NCBI GenBank assembly: GCA_012032065.1
Contig: JAAURV010000091.1
Location: 1-9,902, forward strand
Origin: Hyphomicrobiales bacterium
GTDB lineage: Bacteria > Pseudomonadota > Alphaproteobacteria > Rhizobiales > Aestuariivirgaceae
DNA length: 9,902 bases
Direction of reading: 5' to 3'
Shown: positions 1 through 6,430 of the stretch, piece after piece
Position numbering within the stretch: the stretch's first letter is position 1
Layout of the letters: every line of letters begins with the position of its first letter
Notes under the pieces: generated by a model
What the model saw: only the letters and a program-made list of their open reading frames with translations
The model's database searches: none
Told to the model about the DNA's origin: nothing
Program-made: the position numbers and the translations under genes

Positions 1-350
1 AGCGCCATGCGGCGCGTAATCGTGTCGCCCTCGGATCGACTCTGACGCACGGGCGCGCGATAGGACAGCGCTGCGTCGCGAAGCGCCGCGAATTCGGCCG
101 GCGGCAAGAAATCGCGCTTCATCACGAAGCCGTCGCGATCGAACGCCGCGCGGTCTTCCGGCGCGATCGACTTTGCAAGCCGCGCCCGCCTTGACCATGC
201 AAGATCATGGGCGAGTTTCACGCGCTTCGCATGCAGTCCCTTGCGGTTCAGAACCGCGGAACCGATCATCTTGTTGTCCTTGAACGACTTCGCGCCCGTG
301 GCGAGCGCCAGCGTCCAGAACGGATATTTGATAATGTCGGAAATTCCCAT
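1..350 (-). CDS. Phytanoyl-CoA dioxygenase (PhyH)-like protein, N-terminal part; runs off the left edge
   Basis: A minus-strand frame opens with ATG at 350 and stays open to the window edge, giving about 116 residues and no stop. The N-terminus has a short hydrophobic, tryptophan-containing stretch (KYPFWTLALATGAKSF). Near residues 75-100 comes a segment reading DRDGFVMKRDFLPPAEFAAL, which resembles the opening strand and helix of PhyH-type Fe(II)/2-oxoglutarate dioxygenases. The HxD...H iron ligands of that family would lie beyond the edge, so catalytic competence cannot be judged. An in-frame TAG lies just upstream of the ATG, which fixes this as the earliest ATG start; no good Shine-Dalgarno precedes it. 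It begins 26 nt after the stop of the DUF2161 gene on the same strand and is probably co-transcribed with it. The family call is by resemblance only, and the substrate is unknown. Confidence 0.6.
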   Translation of the reverse strand, partial: MGISDIIKYPFWTLALATGAKSFKDNKMIGSAVLNRKGLHAKRVKLAHDLAWSRRARLAKSIAPEDRAAFDRDGFVMKRDFLPPAEFAALRDAALSYRAPVRQSRSEGDTITRRMA

Positions 351-376
351 CGGTCGAATCTAGTGCAGGGGCAAGG

Positions 377-1030
377 TCAGAGCAACCGCAGAGCCTCGGC
401 GTATTTCGCCAGCGCCTCCTGGCCGGATGGCGTCAGGGCGTAAACGCCGCGCGCCTCGCGGATAAACCAGCCATAAACGTCGCGCAGCAAAATGGTTGAG
501 GCACGGTCGACATGGGCCTGTTTCCGGATGTCCGCGACCCGCGCTTGTCCCGCGTCTCGCAAGACTCGCGCGCAGCGCAGCGCATCCTGCCGGTAGGCCG
601 TCATTAACGGCGCGCGGGAAGTCCCACCCAAGTTTGGATCGCCGGCGCGGGCAGCGAATTCCTTCAGCAGCATCGCTTTGCGGCGCGCATTCTTGCGCGG
701 GCTGTAAGGTGTGGGATCGGCATGCGCTTCCACGCTTTCGCCGCGCACCGTGAGCAAGCCCAGACCCAGGCGCCGGCAGAGTTTGATGAGGTTGCGCCGC
801 ATCTCTCTCTTCGGTTCGGCGACAGCCAGATAGACCGCGTCTGAAATCGCCTGGCGGTCGATGCCCTGCAACAGTAGTTGCAGCGAAAAGCCGGTTTTGA
901 GTTCGACGATCATGGGCGGCTCTTTTCCACGCACCGCCACGACATCGCAACTCTCGATCTCGGCCTTGACCGCATAGCCCTGCGCCTCGAGGAATCGTTT
1001 GACCGGTCGATAAAGGTCGGTTTCGCGCAT
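377..1030 (-). CDS. DUF2161 family protein with PD-(D/E)XK nuclease-like fold
   Basis: This 217-residue protein begins METDLY-like (MRETDLYRPVKRFLEAQGY) and continues with ESCDVVAVRG and then MIVELKTGF. Asp29, Glu43 and Lys45 form the D-x13-E-x-K spacing of PD-(D/E)XK phosphodiesterases, followed by a helix with LLLQGIDRQ. This is the pattern of the DUF2161 family, whose biological role is not established. The C-terminal half (about residues 130-217) is basic and ends in a winged-helix-looking segment (VADIRKQAHVDRASTILLRDVYGWFIRE...GVYALTPSGQEAL), which suggests DNA or RNA binding. The start at 1030 has only a weak Shine-Dalgarno, but the METDLY-like opening fits the family. It lies 35 nt after the sugar epimerase gene and 26 nt before the PhyH-like gene, all on one strand. 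A link to sugar metabolism is not evident; it may simply be carried in the same transcript. Confidence 0.8.
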   Translation of the reverse strand: MRETDLYRPVKRFLEAQGYAVKAEIESCDVVAVRGKEPPMIVELKTGFSLQLLLQGIDRQAISDAVYLAVAEPKREMRRNLIKLCRRLGLGLLTVRGESVEAHADPTPYSPRKNARRKAMLLKEFAARAGDPNLGGTSRAPLMTAYRQDALRCARVLRDAGQARVADIRKQAHVDRASTILLRDVYGWFIREARGVYALTPSGQEALAKYAEALRLL

Positions 1031-1065
1031 GGGCGCTTGCTATCGCGATTCGGGCGGCGAAGAAG

Positions 1066-1923
1066 TTAACGAACGGCGGCCTTCGCCCAACCGGTCTTCA
1101 TCGCCTTGAGCCCATCCTTGTAGACGCTCTCTTTCGTTGGAAAGAAATCGCGCCACACCCGCGTCGCCGCGGCGAGCGCTGGAATGGCGCGGCCAAAGGC
1201 TTCGATGGTGATCCAGCCGTCATACTTCGCCGACCGCAGCGCCTTGTAGGTCGCATCCCACGGAACATGTCCCTTGCCCGGCGTGCCGCGGTCGTTCTCC
1301 GAGATGTGCACATGGATCATGTGCTTCTTGATCGTCTTGATCGCGGCGACCGGATCCTTCTCCTCGATATTGCAATGGAACGTGTCGTACATGCCTTTGA
1401 TATGCGGGTGGTCGACCTCGTCGAGGTAGGACGAGAGCTGCTCCATGGTGTTGAGGAAGTAACATTCGAACCGGTTGAGCGCTTCGAGCGCGAAGCGGAT
1501 ATTTTTCTTCGCCGCATAGTCGCCCGCCTTGCGGTGGAAGGAGATGCCGCGCTTGCGCTCCGCCGCCGTCGGTCCGCCGCCCGAGAAGTGACCGATGGTC
1601 GAATGCATTGGCCCTGCGAGAATGTTTGAGCCAAGGGCGGCAGTGCAGTCGATCGTCCACTTGGCATAGTCAACCGCGGCAGCGCGCGCGGCTGCATCGG
1701 CGGAAAGCGGATTCTTGTCGAGTGCGCCAATCACGCTGACGGTGGTGACGCCAAGCCCTTCCTTGGCGATGATCTCTCCGAGCCTCGCGTAGTGATCCGT
1801 CGTTCCCTCGAACAGCGGGATTTCGACCCCGTCATATCCCGCGCGCTTGATGTCGCGGATGATCGAGGCGTGGGCTTCGGTGACATGCCCTGTCCAGAGA
1901 AGAAGATTGAATCCGGTTTTCAT
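1066..1923 (-). CDS. D-tagatose/D-psicose 3-epimerase family sugar epimerase (TIM barrel)
   Basis: This is a 285-residue single-domain TIM barrel. The metal-binding and catalytic residues of ketose 3-epimerases are present: Glu147 in EALNRFE, Asp180 in YDTFHCNIEE, His206 in HVHISEND and Glu241 in ITIEAFG. The gaps between them (33, 26 and 35) equal those of Pseudomonas cichorii D-tagatose 3-epimerase as I recall it (152, 185, 211, 246). The PGKGHVPW motif and a late RVWRDF match D-psicose 3-epimerases. Such enzymes use Mn2+ or Co2+ to invert C3 of free ketoses, including ketopentoses. I chose ATG 1923 over the in-frame ATG at 1938 because GAGGG stands 6 nt before it; the longer form would add five residues (MRGTS). 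The gene starts 19 nt after the VapC stop and lies downstream of xylAB, so interconversion of a ketose entering the xylulose route is a reasonable inference. Other TIM-barrel activities, such as on an inosose or a 3-keto-sugar, remain possible. Confidence 0.85.
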   Translation of the reverse strand: MKTGFNLLLWTGHVTEAHASIIRDIKRAGYDGVEIPLFEGTTDHYARLGEIIAKEGLGVTTVSVIGALDKNPLSADAAARAAAVDYAKWTIDCTAALGSNILAGPMHSTIGHFSGGGPTAAERKRGISFHRKAGDYAAKKNIRFALEALNRFECYFLNTMEQLSSYLDEVDHPHIKGMYDTFHCNIEEKDPVAAIKTIKKHMIHVHISENDRGTPGKGHVPWDATYKALRSAKYDGWITIEAFGRAIPALAAATRVWRDFFPTKESVYKDGLKAMKTGWAKAAVR

Positions 1924-1935
1924 GCTCGTCCCTCT
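1924..1935 (-). promoter_or_regulatory. Shine-Dalgarno that decides the epimerase start
   Basis: On the minus strand GAGAGGGACGAGC directly precedes ATG 1923. The purine core GAGGG with a 6-nt spacer is well placed for the inner ATG and falls inside the alternative reading from 1938, supporting the shorter 285-residue product. Confidence 0.6.
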
Positions 1936-1942
1936 CATTCGA

Positions 1943-2347
1943 TCACGCGATGGCGCGCATCACGTCTGTCTGTGTGAAATCATTGCCGACATAGAGTAAT
2001 GAAACTCCGCGGTTCTTCGCAAAAGCATAGGCAAAGCAATCGCCCATGTTGAGCTGCGCCGGATGCCCGCTGCCGCGGCCGTAGCGGTCAAAGGCATCGA
2101 GCGCGGCACGCGAGATTCCCATGTCGACCGTCTCGATAGCGATTTCGGCCTGCTGCAAGAACTCCTCGATGACCGGCAATTCGAGACGGGCGGCGGAGCG
2201 CGCCTTGCGCGAAATCCCCGAAGCCGTTTCCCAAATCGCCAGTGGCGAAGTGATGCATTGAGCGGCGGAGTCGATGGCCCGCGAGAGAGCCACGTTGCCA
2301 GGTTCTTTGGTGATGATGGCGACCATCGCCGAGGCGTCGATGAACAT
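1943..2347 (-). CDS. vapC: VapC-type PIN-domain ribonuclease toxin
   Basis: This 134-residue protein is a PIN domain from end to end. It opens MFIDASAMVAII with Asp4, then has Glu40 in SPLAIWETAS, Asp103 in LNMGDCFAYAFAK and Asp123 in VGNDFTQTD, the four acidic residues that bind metal in VapC toxins. VapC proteins are Mg2+-dependent endoribonucleases that cleave tRNA or rRNA and are held inactive by the partner VapB; the actual target here cannot be read from the sequence. Its ATG follows the antitoxin stop after a single base (TGA-C-ATG), so it is surely translated together with the antitoxin. No active-site residue is missing, and the length is usual for the family. The pair sits inside a run of sugar genes, 19 nt upstream of the epimerase start. 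Confidence 0.92.
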   Translation of the reverse strand: MFIDASAMVAIITKEPGNVALSRAIDSAAQCITSPLAIWETASGISRKARSAARLELPVIEEFLQQAEIAIETVDMGISRAALDAFDRYGRGSGHPAQLNMGDCFAYAFAKNRGVSLLYVGNDFTQTDVMRAIA

Positions 2348-2348
2348 G

Positions 2349-2582
2349 TCAGTCGTAGAGGCTGTCGTAGAATTCCTTGGTCAGCGGCGCCGGATCCTTG
2401 ATGCGCCGCGCGACACTCTCCTGCAGATCTGCGATCCTCTCCTCGAGCGGGCGCTTCTTTTCCAGCCGTGCGATTTCGTTGGTTACGGCCATATGAACAG
2501 CCGCGGTCAAGCCAATCCCGGCGCGCAGCGCCAGATAACGCGTCAGCCGCTCCGTCTCGCTATTTCGAACATGAAAGCCCAC
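2349..2582 (-). CDS. vapB: VapB-type antitoxin, GTG start
   Basis: This 77-residue protein binds and neutralises the neighbouring PIN toxin and is expected to repress the pair by DNA binding. The N-terminal part (FHVRNSETERLTRYLALRAGIGLTAAV, split here around residues 3-29) is a strand followed by helices, as in VapB antitoxins of the short ribbon-helix-helix/PSK type. The C-terminal part is charged (LEKKRPLEERIADLQ) and ends in DPAPLTKEFYDSLYD, the kind of flexible tail that wraps the toxin. The start codon is GTG at 2582, preceded by AGGAG with a 6-nt spacer; no better ATG exists in frame. The stop lies one base before the toxin ATG. Gene order antitoxin-toxin and the private promoter upstream are typical of type II systems. 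Confidence 0.88.
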   Translation of the reverse strand: MGFHVRNSETERLTRYLALRAGIGLTAAVHMAVTNEIARLEKKRPLEERIADLQESVARRIKDPAPLTKEFYDSLYD

Positions 2583-2588
2583 GGCTAG

Positions 2589-2593
2589 CTCCT
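2589..2593 (-). promoter_or_regulatory. Strong ribosome binding site for the GTG start of vapB
   Basis: AGGAG on the minus strand, 6 nt upstream of GTG 2582, is among the clearest Shine-Dalgarno sequences in the window and supports the non-ATG start. Confidence 0.75.
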
Positions 2594-2602
2594 GTGTATA
2601 GC

Positions 2603-2633
2603 CGTATATACGAATAAGCTAACCCATTGGCAA
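2603..2633 (-). promoter_or_regulatory. vapBC promoter with palindromic operator over the -10 box
   Basis: On the minus strand TTGCCA (2633-2628, 5 of 6 to the sigma-70 -35) is followed after 17 bp by TATATA (2610-2605, 4 of 6 to the -10). The -10 lies inside a perfect 10-bp palindrome CGTATATACG (2603-2612). A further TGTATA lies just downstream (2595-2600 on the plus strand). Expected transcription would start about 20 nt before the GTG. An operator across the -10 is the usual way a VapB-VapC complex represses its own genes. The -35 lies just beyond the stop codon of the upstream dehydrogenase, so the cassette can be transcribed independently of the sugar operon. Promoter and operator are predictions from sequence. 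Confidence 0.6.
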
Positions 2634-2634
2634 G

Positions 2635-3810
2635 TCAAACCTTCACCCAATTCCCATTCTTCGCCGACGACTTCACGCAAGCCTCGATGAAGGCCATGCC
2701 GGCGACGCCATCCGCGATGCCGGGGAAGGTCACGTCCTTGTCAACCTTCTTGCCCGATCGCGCCGCGATGATGGCGCGGGCGGCTTCGGTGTAGATGTTG
2801 GCGAAACCTTCGAGATAGCCTTCGGGATGGCCCGGGGGCACGCGGGTGATCCGGCCGGATGCGGTGCCTGCACCTGCGCCGCCCCGGGTGATCAGCCGCT
2901 TCGGTTCGCCGAAGGGCGAATACCAGAGATAATTGGGATCGGCCTGTGTCCATTCGAGGCCGCCCTTCGTGCCATAGATCCGGAGCTTCAGGCCATTCTC
3001 GTGACCGGGCGCCACCTGGCTGGTCCAGATCATACCCTTGGCGCCGCCCTTGTAGCGCAGCATGACATGCACATTGTCGTCGAGCACACGTCCTTTCACG
3101 AAGGAATGCAGATCGGCCGAAAGCTCGTCCGCTTCCAGTCCGGACACGAAGCAGCCGAGCTGATAAGTGTGCGTGCCGATATCGCCGACGCAGCCGCCAG
3201 CGCCCGAACGCTTCGGATCGGTGCGCCAGGCCGCCTGCTTCTGTCCTGTCTTCTCCAGTGCCGTGGTGAGCCAGTCCTGAGGATACTCGCCTTGCACCAG
3301 CCGGATTTCGCCGAGTGTGCCCGCCGCCACCATCTCGCGCGCCTGGCGGATCATCGGATAGCCCGAGTAGTTGTGGGTGAGCGCGAAAATCGCTTTCGGA
3401 TTTTTCTTGAGCAGCGCCTTCAGCGACCTGGCTTCCTTGAGCGAAATCGCCAGAGGCTTGTCGCAGATCACATGAATGCCCGCCTCGATGAATGCCTTGC
3501 AGGCCGGCACATGCACATGATTGGGCGTGACGATCGAGACAACCTCGATGCCGTCGGGGCGCTTGGCTTCGGCTTTCGCCATTTCGCCGAAACTGCCGTA
3601 ACTCCGCGACGGATCGAGCCCAAGTTCGGCCGCGGATGCCTTCGCTTTCGCCGGATCGGCGGAGAGGGCGCCGGCAACGAGTTCATAATGATCGTCCATC
3701 CGCGCCGCCAGCCGATGCACCGCGCCAATAAACGCCCCCTGTCCGCCGCCCACCATCCCATACCGTATGCGCCGCCCGAATAGCGCATCGCTCTTGCCCT
3801 TGATCGTCAT
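2635..3810 (-). CDS. Gfo/Idh/MocA family NAD(P)-dependent sugar oxidoreductase
   Basis: This 391-residue protein has an N-terminal Rossmann domain with the glycine-rich nucleotide loop YGMVGGGQGAFIG at residues 17-29. TPNHVH follows at 95-100, then the catalytic-lysine motif Asp117-Lys118-Pro119 (ICDKPLA), which corresponds to the family EKP. The C-terminal alpha/beta domain contains GDIGTHTYQLG with Asp210 and His214, the usual proton-relay pair. Family members oxidise a ring or chain hydroxyl of sugars, inositols or glycosides with NAD(P)+; the substrate is not readable here. I chose ATG 3810 because GGGAGA stands 7 nt before it; an in-frame ATG at 3849 would overlap the preceding small gene and add 13 atypical residues. 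Pairing of such a dehydrogenase with a TIM-barrel isomerase/epimerase is typical of inositol and 3-keto-sugar pathways. It is complete, without frameshift. Confidence 0.9.
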   Translation of the reverse strand: MTIKGKSDALFGRRIRYGMVGGGQGAFIGAVHRLAARMDDHYELVAGALSADPAKAKASAAELGLDPSRSYGSFGEMAKAEAKRPDGIEVVSIVTPNHVHVPACKAFIEAGIHVICDKPLAISLKEARSLKALLKKNPKAIFALTHNYSGYPMIRQAREMVAAGTLGEIRLVQGEYPQDWLTTALEKTGQKQAAWRTDPKRSGAGGCVGDIGTHTYQLGCFVSGLEADELSADLHSFVKGRVLDDNVHVMLRYKGGAKGMIWTSQVAPGHENGLKLRIYGTKGGLEWTQADPNYLWYSPFGEPKRLITRGGAGAGTASGRITRVPPGHPEGYLEGFANIYTEAARAIIAARSGKKVDKDVTFPGIADGVAGMAFIEACVKSSAKNGNWVKV

Positions 3811-3832
3811 TCTCAATTCTCCCGCTAGACCG

Positions 3833-4054
3833 CTACTGATGCAAACCAATGTGAAATCTCATGCCAGTTAGGGCGCCATCAGCATAGGTCAGGGGCCGCC
3901 ACACGTAGTAAAGTGCCAGTCCCGCGCCACTCGGAAAGATGACATAGCTCTGGCCATCTTGCTGCCAGACTTCCTGCTGCGTGGCGCGGAACACTCCGTA
4001 TCCTGCCAGATAGAGGATCAAAACCGCGACGAACCACTTTGCCCCCATTCTCAT
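3833..4054 (-). CDS. Small single-pass membrane protein, function unknown
   Basis: This 73-residue protein (MRMGAKWFVAVLILYLAGYG...) has one clear hydrophobic segment at about residues 7-22. After it come about 50 residues rich in tyrosine, glycine and tryptophan, including QDGQSYVIFPSGAGLALYYVWRPLTYADG. The N-terminus has Arg2 and Lys6 before the helix, so a signal-anchor with the C-terminal part in the periplasm is likely. No cysteine for lipidation is present. I do not recognise a family. The ATG at 4054 overlaps the stop of the isomerase gene (TGATG) with GGGGA upstream, which implies translational coupling; an ATG two codons later is a less likely start. The dehydrogenase begins 22 nt after it. 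The tight packing and a sensible topology support a real gene, though short frames in GC-rich DNA can mislead. Confidence 0.6.
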   Translation of the reverse strand: MRMGAKWFVAVLILYLAGYGVFRATQQEVWQQDGQSYVIFPSGAGLALYYVWRPLTYADGALTGMRFHIGLHQ

Positions 4055-5110
4055 CAAATCCCCAGCATGCGCTTCACTTGCGCCTTGTTGTCGGCGTCGC
4101 CTGCGGCGAAGTCGTCAAATGACTTGCCGGTGGTCTGGATGATGTGTCTGGCAATGAAGGGCGCGCCCTCCGCCGCTCCCTGATCCGACGACTTCAAACA
4201 GCATTCCCATTCGAGCACGGCCCATGAGTCGTAGCCGTATTGCGAGAGCTTGGAGAAGATCGCGCCGAAATCAACTTGCCCGTCGCCTAGCGAGCGGAAG
4301 CGGCCGGCGCGGTTGACCCAGGATTGGAACCCGCCATAAGCGCCCTGGCGGCCGGTCGGGTTGAACTCCGCATCCTTCACGTGGAAGGCGCAGATGCGCT
4401 CCTTGTAGATGTCGATGAAGTCGAGATAGTCGAGCTGCTGCAGCACGAAGTGCGAGGGATCGTAGTTGATCATGCAGCGCTTGTGGTTCTTCAAACGCGA
4501 CAGCAGCATTTCGAAGGTCACGCCGTCCATGATGTCTTCGCCCGGATGCAGCTCGAAGCCGACATCGACGCCGTTCTCGTCCATCGCGTCGAGCAGCGGC
4601 TTCCAGCGCCGCGCCAGTTCGTCGAAACCTTCTTCGATCAAACCCGGCGGGCGCGGCGGCCAGGAATAGAGAAACGGCCAGCACAGCGCGCCGGGAAACG
4701 ACACATGCGATCGAAGCCCGAGATTCTTGGAAGCCTTGGCGGCGAGCTTCACTTGCTCCTCGGCCCAGGCGCGGCGCTCCTTCGGCTTGCCATGTACGGC
4801 CTTGGGCGCGAAGGCATCGAAGGCTTCGTCGTATGCGGGATGCACGGCGACGAGCTGGCCTTGCAGATGCGTCGAGAGCTCGGTGATCTCCGACGCCGTT
4901 GTTCCGCGCGATGCCTTTGAGTTCGTCGCAATATGTCTTGGACTCCGCCGCTTTCTTTACGTCCATCATGCGGCCATCCAGGTGGGAATCTGCACGCCCT
5001 TGTCAGCCAGCGGCCGCCCATTTGGTGATCGCGTCGAAAGAATTGAACGGCGCCTTGTCGCCCGCGAATTGCGCGAGGAAAATTGCCGGACCCTTGATAT
5101 TGGTTGCCAT
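4054..5110 (-). pseudogene. Sugar phosphate isomerase/epimerase-type TIM-barrel gene broken by three small indels
   Basis: Read from ATG 5110 (AGGA seven bases upstream), the frame gives MATNIKGPAIFLAQFAGDKA... and hits TGA at 5005-5003. The same protein continues as ADKGVQIPTW in the second frame, then MMDVKKAAES in the third, then EITELSTHLQGQLVAVHPAYD through to the stop at 4054. The breaks fall near 5005-5015 (one base extra or two missing), 4978-4981 (one G missing in TGG-GAT) and 4890-4891 (one G extra before GAG). With these repaired the product has about 352 residues and looks fully functional. The likely metal ligands survive in the final frame: FELHPGED, YDPSHFVLQQ, FHVKDAEFNPTG and LEWECC. 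The family pairs with Gfo/Idh/MocA dehydrogenases in sugar and 3-keto-glycoside pathways; its precise reaction is not assignable. It starts 12 nt after xylA. Either it is a recent pseudogene or the sequence contains errors; an internal start at ATG 4845 would give a barrel lacking its first strands. Confidence 0.8.
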
Positions 5111-5122
5111 GGTGTGTTCCTG

Positions 5123-6430
5123 TCAAACTTGATTGAGCAGATTCTCAAGATACTCTTGCCGCCCGGATTTGGGCTGCGGCTCGATTGCGTCCTTGTGCAC
5201 GCGCGCGGCGATGGCTTCGAGCGCTGCGCCTTTCTCGAGCATGGCCTTGTTCACGGGCTCGCTCCATTTCGCGTAACGCTTGTCGACCTCGGCCTGAAGC
5301 CTGCCATCCTCGATGATCTTGGCCGCGCCCAGAAGTCCGCGCGCGGTTGCGTCCATCGACGCCGCATGGGCGTGGAGCAGATCGTCGGGGTCGATCGATT
5401 GCCGCCTGATCTTGGCGTCGAAATTCATGCCGCCCGTGGTGAAGCCGCCGGCGCGGATCACTTCCAGCATCATCAGCGTCAACTCGGGCACGTTCATCGC
5501 GAACTGATCGGTATCCCAGCCCAGGAGATAGTCGCCGCGATTGAGATCGAGCGACCCGAATATGCCGAGCGCCGCTGCGAGCGCGATCTCGTGCTGGAAC
5601 GTGTGGCCCGCCAGGATCGCGTGGTTCTGCTCGATGTTGAGCTTCACATCGTTCTCGAGTCCGTAGGATTTGAGCAGGCCGTAGATTGAGGCCACGTCGA
5701 AATCATACTGATGGACAGTCGGTTCCTTGGGCTTCGGCTCGATCAGGATCGGGCCCTTGAAACCGATCTTGTGCTTGTATTCGACGGCAAGCGAGAGGAA
5801 GCGCCCGGCCTGTTTCAGCTCGTGGCCGATGTTCGTGTTGATCAGCGTCTCGTAGCCTTCGCGCCCGCCCCACATGACATAGTTTTCGCCGCCCAGGTCT
5901 TTCGTGACATCGAGGCAATGCTTCACCTGCGCCGCGCAATAGGCGAAGACATCGGGATCGGGATTGGTCGCGGCCCCCGCCATGAAGCGGCGGTTCGAAA
6001 ACATGTTGGCCGTGCCCCACAACAGTTTCTTGCCGGATTGCGCCATCTTCTTTTCGAAGATCTTGGCGATCGCCGTCACATTGGCGTTGAACTCCTTCAG
6101 GTTCTTGCCTTCCGGCGCAATGTCGAGATCGTGGAAGCAGAAGAAATCGATATCGAGCAAGCGTAGCGTCTCGAACATGAGATCGGCCTTGACCTTCGCC
6201 GCTTCCATGGGATCGGCCATATGGTGCCAGGGCCGCATGAAGGTGTCGCCGCCGAAAGGATCGAGTCCCGGCCAGCACAGCGTGTGCCAGTAGCAGACGG
6301 CGAAACGGAAGTGATCCCGCATGGTCTTGCCCAGAACCTTCTGGTCCGGATTGTACCAGCGGAAAGCCAGCGGATTTTTCGAGTCGTGGCCTTCGTATTT
6401 GATGGCATCCTTGATCGAATAGAAATTCAT
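5123..6430 (-). CDS. xylA: Xylose isomerase
   Basis: This 435-residue enzyme converts D-xylose to D-xylulose in the cytoplasm using two divalent metals. All active-site residues are present at positions one lower than in E. coli XylA (440 residues): His100 and Asp103 in FCFHDLDI, Glu231 and Lys233 in IEPKPKEPT, Glu267 and His270 in NIEQNHA, Asp295, Asp306 and Asp308 in LNRGDYLLGWDTDQF, and Asp338 in MNFDAK. The class II N-terminal extension (YSIKDAIKYEGHDSKNPLAFRWYNP) is there too. The ATG at 6430 overlaps the xylB stop as ATGA, so the two genes are translationally coupled. A longer open frame continues upstream to 6679 but only shadows xylB and shows none of the family's sequence, so it is not used. 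No defects are seen. Confidence 0.98.
   Translation of the reverse strand: MNFYSIKDAIKYEGHDSKNPLAFRWYNPDQKVLGKTMRDHFRFAVCYWHTLCWPGLDPFGGDTFMRPWHHMADPMEAAKVKADLMFETLRLLDIDFFCFHDLDIAPEGKNLKEFNANVTAIAKIFEKKMAQSGKKLLWGTANMFSNRRFMAGAATNPDPDVFAYCAAQVKHCLDVTKDLGGENYVMWGGREGYETLINTNIGHELKQAGRFLSLAVEYKHKIGFKGPILIEPKPKEPTVHQYDFDVASIYGLLKSYGLENDVKLNIEQNHAILAGHTFQHEIALAAALGIFGSLDLNRGDYLLGWDTDQFAMNVPELTLMMLEVIRAGGFTTGGMNFDAKIRRQSIDPDDLLHAHAASMDATARGLLGAAKIIEDGRLQAEVDKRYAKWSEPVNKAMLEKGAALEAIAARVHKDAIEPQPKSGRQEYLENLLNQV

Noticed and set aside
2827..3783. Long plus-strand open frame (about 318 codons) opposite the dehydrogenase gene
   Set aside because: It mirrors a clear family member on the other strand and shows no domain; it is caused by GC-rich codon use.
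4727..5689. Plus-strand open frame of about 320 codons spanning the damaged isomerase start and xylA
   Set aside because: It is antisense to xylA with no motif. I considered whether it could explain the frameshifted region, but the protein pieces on the minus strand are clearly of one family.
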